DNA from: an uncultured Collinsella sp.
Lineage (GTDB): Bacteria; Actinomycetota; Coriobacteriia; Coriobacteriales; Coriobacteriaceae
Assembly: GCA_902494945.1 (NCBI GenBank)
Contig: CABUVF010000008.1
Coordinates: 1 to 21,975, forward strand
Reading direction: 5' to 3'
DNA length: 21,975 bases
The translations under genes and the position numbers were made by a program. Positions 14,118-21,975 of the stretch are shown one piece after another. How positions within the stretch are numbered: position 1 is the first letter of the stretch; each line of letters begins with the position of its first letter. The notes below the pieces were generated by a model. The model did no database searches. It was given only the letters and a program-made list of their open reading frames with translations, and was not told where the DNA came from.

Positions 14118-14127
14118 AGGAGTCTCC

Positions 14128-15414
14128 ATGCTCGCATCTCTTCTCTCAAAACCTCAACCTTCGCTGTCCGCGCAGGCTAAACGTCTGGTGGCAATGCGCT
14201 TCCTCATCTACACCGGCTTTCAGACCAGTTATTTTATCGGCGTCATCGGAACGCTCACCTATGCAGACGATGCCTCAGTCGTCGCGACATCACTGGCCGT
14301 CCTGTTTATGAACGTGTTCGTGATCCTGGGATCCTTTGCGGGCGGCGCTGCGCTCGACGCATGGGGTCCGCGCCGCCATTTCTTGCTGAGCACCATCGGC
14401 GCTCTCGCAACTGGCACGGCAATCATCGCCTTTGGTAGCGCGACCGGCGTCGTCCTGCTCGGCGCGGTGTTTCTGGGCTTTGTGATGGGATTCGCCCAGC
14501 CCATTGCCACGTCCTATCCGGCCTACCTCACCGATGATCCCGTCGAGCTCAAAGACATCAACTCCGCCATCGCCATGTTCTCAAACGTGAGTATCATCGT
14601 TGGCCCCACGTTGGGTGGCTTTGTCGCGGCGGCTGCGTCGTCGCGCGCGGTGTTCGTGCTCATGATGCTCTTTACCGTGCTGGCGCTCGTCGCCGGCTGG
14701 GGCTTTAGGCCGCAGACCAGCCATGTCGCCGGGCATGCGGATGCCGATTCGGCAGAGGAAGGGGAGCGTGCGGGACAAAGCTCCAACCCCAGCACGTCCG
14801 CCCGTGCCACCTTCGCAGCCAGCATCAAGACAGTCTTCACCAACAGCGTCCTCGCGCTACTTTTCTGCATCATTTTTCTTTCGAACTTTGGCTACGGTGC
14901 CTTCGATCCGCTGGAGTCGTTCTTCTACCGCGATGTCCTGCACGTCGGCGTTGAGTGGATGGGCTGGCTTTCGTCTGCCTGCGGTGTGGGCGCGGTGCTG
15001 GGCGCCATGGTTGCGCTCCGGTTGCCGCCGCACCTGGTCAACCTTAAAACGCTGCTCGTGGCACTTATGTCCGTGGGCCTGGGAAGTCTGCTCTATGTGG
15101 GGACGCCGTACGTGGGTGTGGCTCTTGTCGGCCAAATCGCCCTGGGCATAGCTTGGGGCATCGTCAACCCGCTCCACAACACGATCGTGCAAACGACGGC
15201 TCCGCTCGAGCAGCTTGGTCGCGTCAATTCGGTCATGGGCTTTGGCAACATGTTCGCCGGCGTGGCGCCGCTGGCGATTGCCCCGTGGCTGGCGGCAACA
15301 TTTGGCGTACAACGGACACTCGTGGGGGCAGGCATGGTCGTGACGGCGGTCCCTGCGGCGTTGCTGCTGTTTGGTCGCAATCACTTGGAACGTGCCGTAA
15401 GGCAGAACAGGTAA
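14128..15414 (+). CDS. Major facilitator superfamily transporter
   Basis: This is a 428-residue membrane protein with two six-helix halves separated by a hydrophilic loop (about 200-235, rich in Asp, Glu and Ser). The loop between helices 2 and 3 carries the MFS motif-A pattern GGAALDAWGPRR (72-83). The second half starts around VFTNSVLALLFCIIFLSNFG. The protein resembles drug-efflux-type MFS members, but the substrate is not visible. The start chosen is ATG 14128 with AAGGAG 5 bases upstream; the ATG at 14110 or the upstream frame would put the leader stem inside the coding region. It has its own promoter candidate and is followed by two hairpin repeats, A3 and B4, so it is likely monocistronic. 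It has no tie to the beta-glucoside genes beyond adjacency. Confidence 0.88.
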   Translation: MLASLLSKPQPSLSAQAKRLVAMRFLIYTGFQTSYFIGVIGTLTYADDASVVATSLAVLFMNVFVILGSFAGGAALDAWGPRRHFLLSTIGALATGTAIIAFGSATGVVLLGAVFLGFVMGFAQPIATSYPAYLTDDPVELKDINSAIAMFSNVSIIVGPTLGGFVAAAASSRAVFVLMMLFTVLALVAGWGFRPQTSHVAGHADADSAEEGERAGQSSNPSTSARATFAASIKTVFTNSVLALLFCIIFLSNFGYGAFDPLESFFYRDVLHVGVEWMGWLSSACGVGAVLGAMVALRLPPHLVNLKTLLVALMSVGLGSLLYVGTPYVGVALVGQIALGIAWGIVNPLHNTIVQTTAPLEQLGRVNSVMGFGNMFAGVAPLAIAPWLAATFGVQRTLVGAGMVVTAVPAALLLFGRNHLERAVRQNR

Positions 15415-15415
15415 G

Positions 15416-15480
15416 AAACCATCACAACATTCGTTGAAAATCGCGATTTTGCCAAAAAACATCGAATGTTGTGATGGTTT
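15416..15480 (+). repeat. Family A hairpin repeat, copy 3
   Basis: Perfect 18-bp arms AAACCATCACAACATTCG (15416-15433) and complement (15463-15480) enclose a loop that differs from copies 1 and 2. It contains the self-complementary AAAATCGCGATTTT (15437-15450) but keeps TTTTGCCAAAAA. It starts one base after the MFS stop codon. Confidence 0.8.
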
Positions 15481-15496
15481 GGCCCGCAAACGTCGC

Positions 15497-15544
15497 AACC
15501 AACACAAAGGGGCGCAGTTCACAGGCACCTTTGTGGTGGTTTTT
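15497..15544 (+). repeat. Family B hairpin repeat, copy 4, with enlarged loop (probable terminator)
   Basis: Arms 15497-15510 and 15528-15541 form a 14-bp stem with one mismatch. The usual 9-base loop is 17 bases here because eight bases (GCAGTTCA) sit between GGC and CAGGCA. Five T residues follow the stem. It lies 16 bases after family A copy 3. Confidence 0.75.
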
Positions 15545-15633
15545 GCTTTGGCAAGCTTCGCCGGCGCCTTGGTATACCATGTACGCCGTTTGCGAATACA
15601 CCCCACACTACCGCACAACCCAGAAAGGCCCCC

Positions 15634-16455
15634 ATGGACATCACCTTCAGCCACATCAAAGCCGTGTTCTGCGATATCGACGGTACGCTGCTCACGAGCC
15701 AGCACACGGTGTCCCCGCGCACCGTGGCGGCGATCCGCGCCCTGCGCGAGCGCGGCGTGCTCTTTGGCCTGTGCACCGGGCGCGACGCCCACGCGACCGA
15801 GGCCATGTACGAGCTCTGGGGCATCGAAGGCCTGGTAGACGTGCTCGTGGGCTGCGGTGGCGCCGAGGTCATCGACCGCGCGCACGACATCAACGAACTG
15901 AGCTATCCGCTGCCGGGCGAGACCATCGCGCGCATCTGCAAGCACATGGCGGACCTTCCGGCAACAACCGTCTGCCCCCGAGACGGCGTGTTCTACGTGC
16001 CCGAGAGCAACGCGTGCGTCGAGCACCTGTCACGCGTCGACGGCGTGCCCTACCAGGTGGTCGATTTTGCCGAGTTTTTGCGCGAGCCGCAGCCCAAGGT
16101 GATGTTTACCATGGCGCCCGAGGTAATGCCGCGGGTGATTGAGCGGGCGTCGACGTTTGCTGATGACACTGTTAAGGCGGCGGCTCTGCAAACCACGCAG
16201 CGGCTCTACGAGTTTATGGATCCGCGCGTGTCCAAGACACGCGGCCTTGTGCGTGTGGCGGAGCTCAACGGCATGGAGCTCCAGAACATCTGCGTGTTTG
16301 GCGATGCCGATAACGACACCTGCATGGTTGCCGACGCCGGCGTGGGCGTGGCCATGGCAAACGGCAGCGATGCCACCCGCTCCGCTGCCGATTTTGTAAC
16401 CGCGAGCAACGACGAAGACGGCATCGCGATCTTTATCGAGGAACATCTGCTGTAG
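15634..16455 (+). CDS. HAD-superfamily hydrolase, Cof type (subclass IIB)
   Basis: This 273-residue cytoplasmic phosphatase has motif I DIDGT (Asp14 nucleophile, Asp16 acid/base), motif II in LCTGRD, a conserved Lys201 (VSKTRG) and motif IV GDADND (223-228) binding Mg2+. The C2B-type cap between motifs II and III places it with Cof/YbjI/YidA sugar-phosphate phosphatases. ATG 15634 follows AGAAAGG. Just upstream, TGGTATACCA (15570-15579) is a perfect palindrome near TTGGCA (15548-15553), a weak promoter or operator candidate. Substrates of this group are phosphorylated sugars, flavin or PLP precursors; which one applies here cannot be told. A degenerate family B hairpin follows. Confidence 0.92.
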   Translation: MDITFSHIKAVFCDIDGTLLTSQHTVSPRTVAAIRALRERGVLFGLCTGRDAHATEAMYELWGIEGLVDVLVGCGGAEVIDRAHDINELSYPLPGETIARICKHMADLPATTVCPRDGVFYVPESNACVEHLSRVDGVPYQVVDFAEFLREPQPKVMFTMAPEVMPRVIERASTFADDTVKAAALQTTQRLYEFMDPRVSKTRGLVRVAELNGMELQNICVFGDADNDTCMVADAGVGVAMANGSDATRSAADFVTASNDEDGIAIFIEEHLL

Positions 16456-16467
16456 CGCCGGGGGAGA

Positions 16468-16502
16468 GCCACCACAAAGGGAATAGGCACCTTTGTGGCG
16501 GC
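16468..16502 (+). repeat. Family B hairpin repeat, copy 5 (degenerate)
   Basis: A 13-bp stem with one mismatch (16468-16480 with 16490-16502) has the loop GAATAGGCA, which keeps only AGGCA of the family loop. No T-run follows. It lies 12 bases after the HAD hydrolase stop. Confidence 0.65.
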
Positions 16503-16959
16503 CTCAGGCGATTTGGGCGAAATGATGCCTAAAATCTGCGCGAAAATTCAAATATAGTTGTCTGAACATCATGCTTCTAACCACCGATGGGTTAAAGATA
16601 TTCTCATCAATTTGGTAGGATATTCATCCCGGTTAATGACCTACCGCTCACGGTCGATTTTCGACCGTTCACAGGATGCTCGCTCTTGAGCAAAATGTTG
16701 TGCAAATAAAACTAATGCCATTAAAAAATAATACGCAACTAAATTACCAGCAGAAACAAAAAATAGATAGCGAATAAACGAAGGTAAATCTGAGCAAATG
16801 TCAAGAGAATTGAGAACTCGCTACAAAAATGTCGGTTTTGTTGCTCAGATGTTTAAACAATCGTTATAATTGCATTACTAAACGAGCGCAATTACAGATT
16901 GCGCAGATACGTTTGATAGTGAAAGAGCAAGATCGCGGTCTCTTGGGGAGGAGACATCG
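16503..16959 (+). promoter_or_regulatory. AT-rich control region upstream of the pilus operon
   Basis: This stretch of about 460 bases has no credible gene and is much richer in A/T than anything else here. It holds GGTAGG/CCTACC arms (16614-16619, 16640-16645), a strong hairpin ACGGTCGA/TCGACCGT (16650-16668), a 10-bp inverted repeat ATCTGAGCAA/TTGCTCAGAT with arms 43 bases apart (16788-16797, 16841-16850) and a leader hairpin GCGCAAT/ATTGCGC (16886-16904). The composition suggests a heavily regulated or acquired control region. Confidence 0.6.
16841..16870 (+). promoter_or_regulatory. Candidate pilus operon promoter
   Basis: A perfect -10 TATAAT (16865-16870) with a weak -35 TTGCTC (16841-16846) is spaced by 18 bases. 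The -35 lies inside the right arm of the 10-bp inverted repeat, so a protein bound there would affect RNA polymerase. Transcription would start near 16877, about 83 bases before the ATG. Confidence 0.55.
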
Positions 16960-19900
16960 ATGAAAGCGAATTCAGACAAATCTAAGCAGAGTAAAAAAGC
17001 GACGCGCCGTGTACTGGCAGGCGTTTTGTGCGGAGCCTCCGTTTTGAGCCTGGTACTGTCGCTCGTTATGCCCCCGATCTCGCAGGCCATCGCCAACGAT
17101 GCCCAGACAGTTTCTACCGCGGAAACTGTAATGGGGGGGGTTCCTCAAGTGAGTCCGCTGCTGTAGGTAACACCAGCGAGGATGCCGAAAACCAGAATAG
17201 CGACGAGACCGATGGCGGCGAGTCTGGCTCTTCAAATAGTGTTGAGCAGGCTCAGAGTGCGAATGCGGCTTCAGCGGGAGCGACGGCCACCGTGAAGCCG
17301 GGAATTTACGTTCCCACGTCTATCGGTATCGGTACGAATATCAATGTCTCAACCCCTGATCCCGGCGTGGCCACCTACGTCGGCCGCGACATGTACATCG
17401 GTGGTAAGCCGAGCGATAAGCCGAGCGACGGCACTATCGATCTTGATGCGGACAACGCCCCCACCGGCTCATATGCCGCTGAGGCGGAGGGCCTTACCGT
17501 GGTCCGTGGCAAGCTTGCCATGAATCCACTCAAAGAGAGCTGGCCCTATAATAATAGTGGCGGCGCTGGTTTCCGCTTTGGCACCGTTGGTTTTGGTTCC
17601 CAGTTCCGTCCTGTCTACGGCAGCACCGTGCTTGCGGTCGCCGGAATCGACAGTGCGATCACCAAAATGAGCGTTGGTTACAACGGCAACTTGCCGGGGG
17701 CGACTACCGTTGGCGCTTGGAACAAAGGCGCTTGGGTCGGACAGCAGAGACCTTTTGAGGGCGCGACTCCTTCCGGCTTTGCCTACACCGCGCAAATCGC
17801 AGGCCCCATCACATACTGGCGCGATAGCGACTATAAACGCCAGTCTGTGGTGACAATGCAGGGTAATTGGTACGAGGGCTTGTCTGCTCTGGAAAGCACC
17901 CTGTTCAATAAAGCTGTTGATTTGACTAATGTCAACGGTAGCGATTATTCGAGCTATAACGGTACAAATGGATACCTCTCGAAGCTATCGAAACAGCTCG
18001 ACTCGTTTGAAGATACCGGCGAGGTGGATGTCAACGGCTTTGCAGAGCCTAATAGCAACTACGTCATCAACAAGTACAATAACGACGGAACAAGCTATAC
18101 ACTCAAATTCGATGGTAGCGACGATGGTAGCGGCAAGTCTGTTTCCGGTGCGCTCGATACCGGAATCCCGAGCAATAAGATTCGCAACACCGAGCGACTC
18201 ATCACCTTTACCGGCGATGGAACTACTATGCAACAGGTCTTCACCATCGCCGGTTCCGAGCTCTCCAACTGGAAGGATGGCGTCTACTACCGCGGCGTCG
18301 ACTTTAAGTTCACCAATATCCCCGAAGGCGCATCCATTGTCGTGAACGTTACAGGTACTAATCCTGTCGAGTTCCACAACGGCTGGCGCTTCTGGTGGGG
18401 AGATACAGAAATATCTCGCGGTTACGAGAGTCAGTACGCCAAGAAAGACCTTGACGCGAAATACTCGCTGGCCTCCCAGTCCATCATGTGGAACTTTGTC
18501 GATACGCAAAGCCTTACTATTCGAGGCGGCATCGCGGGAGAAAACCGCGCGGACTGGGGATACGGCGGCACAGCCACCGGTGCCAAGTGGACTGACGACG
18601 ATCCTGCGGCGGCTATGATCGGATCGATTCTCGTTCCCAACGGAAGTTTCGACGACCATGTGACTACCAACGGCCGCGTTTATGTGGGCGTCGATTTCTC
18701 AATGAACAGCCCGAAGGTTGCCGCAGCATTTGGTGAGGGTAACTCGGCTTCCGTCATCGATATGGATCAGGAGCGTCACAACTTCCCGTGGTCTGGGTCG
18801 TATACGCCCGACGGCTCCGCCGTTGCGTGGAGCAAGGTCGATGCGGCGAACGGCAACACGTCGCTTCCTGGTTCCTCGTGGGCTATCTATGGTTCTGTCG
18901 AGAATGCTGTCGCGGGCAAGGACGCTATCGTGACGGTGACTGACGGTGGCGCAAATGATTACGCTTCGGGTGATGGCAAGCTTCAGTTCAACTATCTGAA
19001 CCAGAAGGCAAACATCGGCAATTCCAACGATACCAACTACTTCACGTATTACATCAAAGAGGAGACGGCGCCGGCTGGCTACCAGAAGTCAGACACCATC
19101 TACTATGCCACTATGAACAATACTGGCGAGAAGCCGAACTACGTTCAGGGTTACGTGGATGAGAACGGCAAAAATGTTCCGTTCGAGAATAACCCCACAG
19201 GTGCCATTCCCAACACCAAGATCATCACCGGTACGGTGTCTTGGACCAAGGTGGGGGAGGGCGACACAAAACACACTCCTTTGGCTGGTTCTGAGTGGAA
19301 ACTCACCAAGACTAATGACGCCGATGGTGCGGCCGTTAACCAGTCCTGGACCGTGAGAGATCAGGTGAGCGACCAGTCGACTTCGAGCGATACCACGTGG
19401 GTAGACACCGACACCGCGCCTGGCAAGTTCAAGCTCGAGGGCCTGCTGCCGGGCACGTACACGCTTGTTGAGACCCAGGCTCCGTTTGGCTACGAACTGA
19501 ACAAGAACACCTACAAGTTCACGGTGGACAGCACAAACGGCTCCATTACGTGGAAAGAGAACGAGCAGCCGAGCATCGATAGTGGCACTACGTACATCTC
19601 CGACAAGTGCAGTGCTACGTCCGTGAAGATCCCGGTGACCAAATCCGTTCGCAATACGGATTGGCCGAAGGATGCTGACGACAACTATGTGCCGTTCGAG
19701 TTCAGCATTGTGGCTACGGGTGACTATGCAGCCGAAGCCCCCATGCCCGAAGCGCCCGAAGCACCCAAGATTTCTGTTGCCCCAAAGGCAAAGGAGACCG
19801 ACGCCGCCAAGCTCAACAACATCACGGCGACCTTTGGCGCCATGACGTTCAACAAGTCGCACCTGTCCGATGCCCCCGGTGAGGTGGGTGACTACGCCAG

Positions 19901-20309
19901 GACCTACACCTACACGGTGAAGGAGGTCGAGCCAACCACCGGTGCCATCGACAAGCTCCGCTACTCCAAGGCCGAGTACCAGGTTGCCGTCACGGTGAAG
20001 GCTGAGCTGAATGGGGCCGGCAAGTACACCGGCCTCATCACCTCCACCACGGTCACCCAGATGAAGGACGACATGGGCAACGCCCTGGGCGAGAACGGGC
20101 GGGGCATCGAAGTCCCATCCGCCGGCGCGGGCCCAACCGCCATTCCCGCCTCCACCTTCACCAACACCTACTCCACCACTCTGCCTCTTTCCGGTATGTC
20201 GGGCGTCACTCCGACATACCTTGCCGGCGCGGCGGTGCTTTGCGCTGCTGCGGCCTGGATGCACGTTCGTCGCAAGGCGAGCGTGAGGGGAGGTGAGCGT
20301 CGTGAATAA
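16960..20309 (+). CDS. Large sortase-anchored pilus/adhesin protein, out of frame at a G8 tract (probable phase-variable gene, OFF)
   Basis: ATG 16960, behind GGGGAGGAG, opens a 68-residue frame with a signal peptide (basic start, hydrophobic LAGVLCGASVLSLVLSLVM, probable cut near QAIA). The frame stops at 17164-17166. The body, up to 20309, is in another frame; the two meet at eight G residues (17133-17140). One extra G (or two fewer) joins them into about 1,116 residues. The order is then: Ser/Asn/Glu-rich stretch; a large domain ending in a choice-of-anchor A-like region (about 410-590, with VFTIAGSELSNWKDG and ADWGYGG); two SpaA/Cna-B domains with E-box-like IKEETAPAGY and LVETQAPFGY; a pilin isopeptide-type domain (about 890-1040); sorting signal LPLSG (1075-1079), membrane helix and basic tail. 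It resembles tip pilins. Without the frame join no secreted protein is made. Confidence 0.85.
17133..17140 (+). repeat. Poly-G (8) tract at the frame break of the pilus gene
   Basis: Eight consecutive G residues lie just after the signal peptide region of the pilus gene. They sit exactly at the point where coding changes frame: before it the signal-peptide frame is sensible, after it only the other frame is. G9 or G6 would give a continuous gene. Homopolymeric G tracts of this size are typical slipped-strand contingency sites. Confidence 0.85.
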
Positions 20310-21972
20310 GAATGTTTGCTCCTTCCCGATCTTGTTTGCGCTGCTTGCCCTCTTGATCGGCACCTGCGCGGTTGTGTTCCCCGCATCCGCGCAGGCCGCG
20401 TCGACCTCGACCGGTTCCATCACGGTGAGCGGCACCGTGGCGCGCAGCTACGACGCCTACCAGATCTTTAGCGCCAACGTCGTTGACGGCGACAACGACG
20501 CCAAGATCGCCACCGAACTCGCCTGGGCAAGCGACGCCGTGCGCGATGCCGTCCTGCCTGTGCTGCACAGCGCCGGCATGCCCAATTCCCAGACCACCGC
20601 GCAGGAAGCTGCCGAGTGGCTCAACACCGATTCCCACCTTACGAGCGCGCTGAGCGCACAGCTCGCTCGTTCCCTCCAGAGCTCTGCCGCCGAGTCCGTG
20701 GCCCTTAACGCGGGCACGACGGCCGAGCTGCCCTGCGGCTACTGGCTCATCGTCGCCAAAGACGACGCCATCTCCCAGAACGAGGCCGGCACCGCCCCGG
20801 TCATGGCCCTGGTCGGCGGCAGCGCCGTCACCGTCAAGCCCAAGGCGGCGACCCCCAAGGTCCAAAAGCATGTGCTGGAGGACAGCACCGCCGCCTGGCA
20901 GAAGGCCGCCGACGCCACGGTCGCCGACGACCTGTACTGGCGCCTCTCGGCCACGGTCCCGGCGGGTCTTACCGCCTACGACGCCTACACGGTGCAGTTC
21001 GTCGACACCATGGGCGCGGGGCTCGACCCCTCCAAGGTCGCCGCGAGCATGCGCGTGTACGCGGTGGCGGGCGCGGACGGCGGCTTTGGTGCGGTCCAGA
21101 CCGACAAGGACGGCCGCGCCGGCACCGAGCCCGCGAAGGGTTGGACCGACATCACGGCCCAGTGCGCCACCAAGGTAGCGGCCGACGGCAAGACCTTCAC
21201 CGTGCGCACCGGCGACCTGATCGCCGCGCTCGGCGGGGCCGACGCCTTCGCCGCGGGCGCCCGCGTGGTCGCCGTGTACGACGCGCCGCTTAACGGCGGC
21301 TGCAGCCACGGCATCGCGAAGGGCAACCCCAACGAGGTCTACCTGCGCTACCCGCGCTCGCCCCTCGCCGACCAGTCCGGCGACGCCGGCTTCACCCGCA
21401 CGCCGAGCGACGACGCGTGCGCCTACACCTGGGATCTCGCGCTCACCAAGCGTGGCAGCGACGGCGACAAGCCGCTTGCCGGGGCGGTCCTGAGCATCGC
21501 CGACGACCGCGGTCGCACGCTGGCGGCCGACGGCACGTGGGATGCAGAGGGCAAGGCCACCGTCACCACGGGCGAGGACGGCCGCGTGACCGTCTCGGGC
21601 GTGGACTCGGGCAAGCTGGAGGTCCGCGAGCTCAAGGCGCCCAAGGGCTACGCTGCCTTTGAGGGCACGCGCTCCGCGACGGTCAAGGCCGAGGGCCTGG
21701 ACGTCGACCAGGTGGCCGCCGCCAAGCCCAAACTCACCATCACGGCCGAGTCGCCCCTGCGCGCCGACAGCGCGGACGGGTCGACGGGCAGCCTGGAGGC
21801 GTCGCTCATCAACACGCCCACCGACACACCCCCTAGCATTACCACCGGAGGCTTTATGCCCTCGACTGGCGATATGGCAATGTACGCCGCGGCCGCCGCA
21901 GCGGTCGCCGGAGCCGCGCTCATCGTGGTCGCGCTCCTGGTCAAGCGGGGAGGTGGCAGCCATAAAGAGTAG
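20302..21972 (+). CDS. Sortase-dependent pilus backbone pilin
   Basis: This 556-residue secreted pilin has a signal peptide (FPILFALLALLIGTCAVVF, probable cut after SAQA). An N-terminal domain of about 150 residues ends in PCGYWLIVAKD and VKPKAATPK. A possible pilin-motif lysine sits in TPKVQKHV (184-191). An isopeptide-forming fimbrial domain follows (about 190-360, with DLYWRLSATVPAGL), then a SpaA/Cna-B domain with E-box-like ELKAPKGY (443-450). It ends with sorting signal MPSTG (519-523), a membrane helix and a basic tail. The GTG at 20302 is preferred because GGGGAGG lies 8 bases upstream; a GTG at 20293 overlaps that site. It overlaps the stop of the tip protein by 8 bases, so translation is coupled. 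The expected class C sortase is not in the window. Base composition is much richer in G/C than most of the preceding gene. Confidence 0.9.
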   Translation: MNKNVCSFPILFALLALLIGTCAVVFPASAQAASTSTGSITVSGTVARSYDAYQIFSANVVDGDNDAKIATELAWASDAVRDAVLPVLHSAGMPNSQTTAQEAAEWLNTDSHLTSALSAQLARSLQSSAAESVALNAGTTAELPCGYWLIVAKDDAISQNEAGTAPVMALVGGSAVTVKPKAATPKVQKHVLEDSTAAWQKAADATVADDLYWRLSATVPAGLTAYDAYTVQFVDTMGAGLDPSKVAASMRVYAVAGADGGFGAVQTDKDGRAGTEPAKGWTDITAQCATKVAADGKTFTVRTGDLIAALGGADAFAAGARVVAVYDAPLNGGCSHGIAKGNPNEVYLRYPRSPLADQSGDAGFTRTPSDDACAYTWDLALTKRGSDGDKPLAGAVLSIADDRGRTLAADGTWDAEGKATVTTGEDGRVTVSGVDSGKLEVRELKAPKGYAAFEGTRSATVKAEGLDVDQVAAAKPKLTITAESPLRADSADGSTGSLEASLINTPTDTPPSITTGGFMPSTGDMAMYAAAAAAVAGAALIVVALLVKRGGGSHKE

Positions 21973-21975
21973 CTG

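Noticed and set aside
8676..16502. CRISPR array from the repeated hairpins
   Set aside because: Copies are scattered singly after genes, are palindromic, and have no regular spacers or cas genes.
16960..17166. Small independent 68-residue membrane peptide or lipoprotein
   Set aside because: The segment is a typical pilin signal peptide; its single Cys (GVLC) lacks the small residue before Cys required in a lipobox, and coding continues in the other frame after the G tract.
17028..20309. Reading the pilus body from the GTG at 17028 as a complete gene
   Set aside because: This start lies inside the signal-peptide coding region in the wrong frame, has no ribosome binding site and would give a protein with a sorting signal but no export signal.
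20206..21963. 585-codon minus-strand open frame
   Set aside because: Antisense of the backbone pilin; arises from the strong G/C third-position bias.
1..21975. tRNA, rRNA or integrase/attachment-site signals
   Set aside because: No tRNA-like cloverleaf with a TTCGA-type arm, rRNA segment or recombinase gene was recognised by eye.

Overview
This is a high-GC window with dense genes and short spacers. It looks like a chromosomal segment of a gut Coriobacteriia actinobacterium, most probably Collinsella or a close relative. That assignment is an inference from gene content, codon bias towards G/C, strong GGAGG-type ribosome binding sites and recurring intergenic hairpins; no rRNA gene or database search backs it.

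Layout, left to right. A MATE-family efflux pump runs off the left edge on the minus strand, behind a promoter with a MerR-type dyad. On the plus strand follow two overlapping ABC exporter half-transporters (one with a degenerate ATP site, one canonical), a protein with an AbiEi-like start and a DUF559/Vsr-like C-terminus lying between two near-identical hairpin repeats, a molybdopterin pair (moaA and a moaC-mobB fusion), and a histidine phosphatase. Next is a beta-glucoside system: a BglG/LicT antiterminator with a clear RNA antiterminator (RAT) leader, a PTS EIIBC permease without EIIA, and a GH1 6-phospho-beta-glucosidase. An MFS transporter and a Cof-type HAD hydrolase follow. After about 500 bases of AT-rich DNA, the window ends with two sortase-dependent pilus genes, a large tip/adhesin-like protein and a backbone pilin.

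The strongest observation is in the pilus operon. The signal peptide of the large pilus protein and its 1,000-residue body are in different reading frames, and the junction is a run of eight G residues. One added G would join them into a single secreted, cell-wall-anchored protein of about 1,116 residues. This is what a slipped-strand ON/OFF switch looks like, here in the OFF state, although a homopolymer sequencing error has to be excluded.

The second is the bglG leader. Its RAT hairpin has an alternative 9-bp partner that covers the bglG ribosome binding site and is followed by six T residues, so one RNA switch could act on both termination and translation.

The spacers also hold several repeat families. 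Family A has 18-19 bp arms based on AAACCATCACAACATTCG (three copies). Family B has a GGCCAGGCA loop (five copies). There is a related AAAACCTGCCAAAA hairpin, and a large imperfect palindrome of about 220 bases lies between the PTS gene and the glucosidase. Most sit just after stop codons and can double as terminators.
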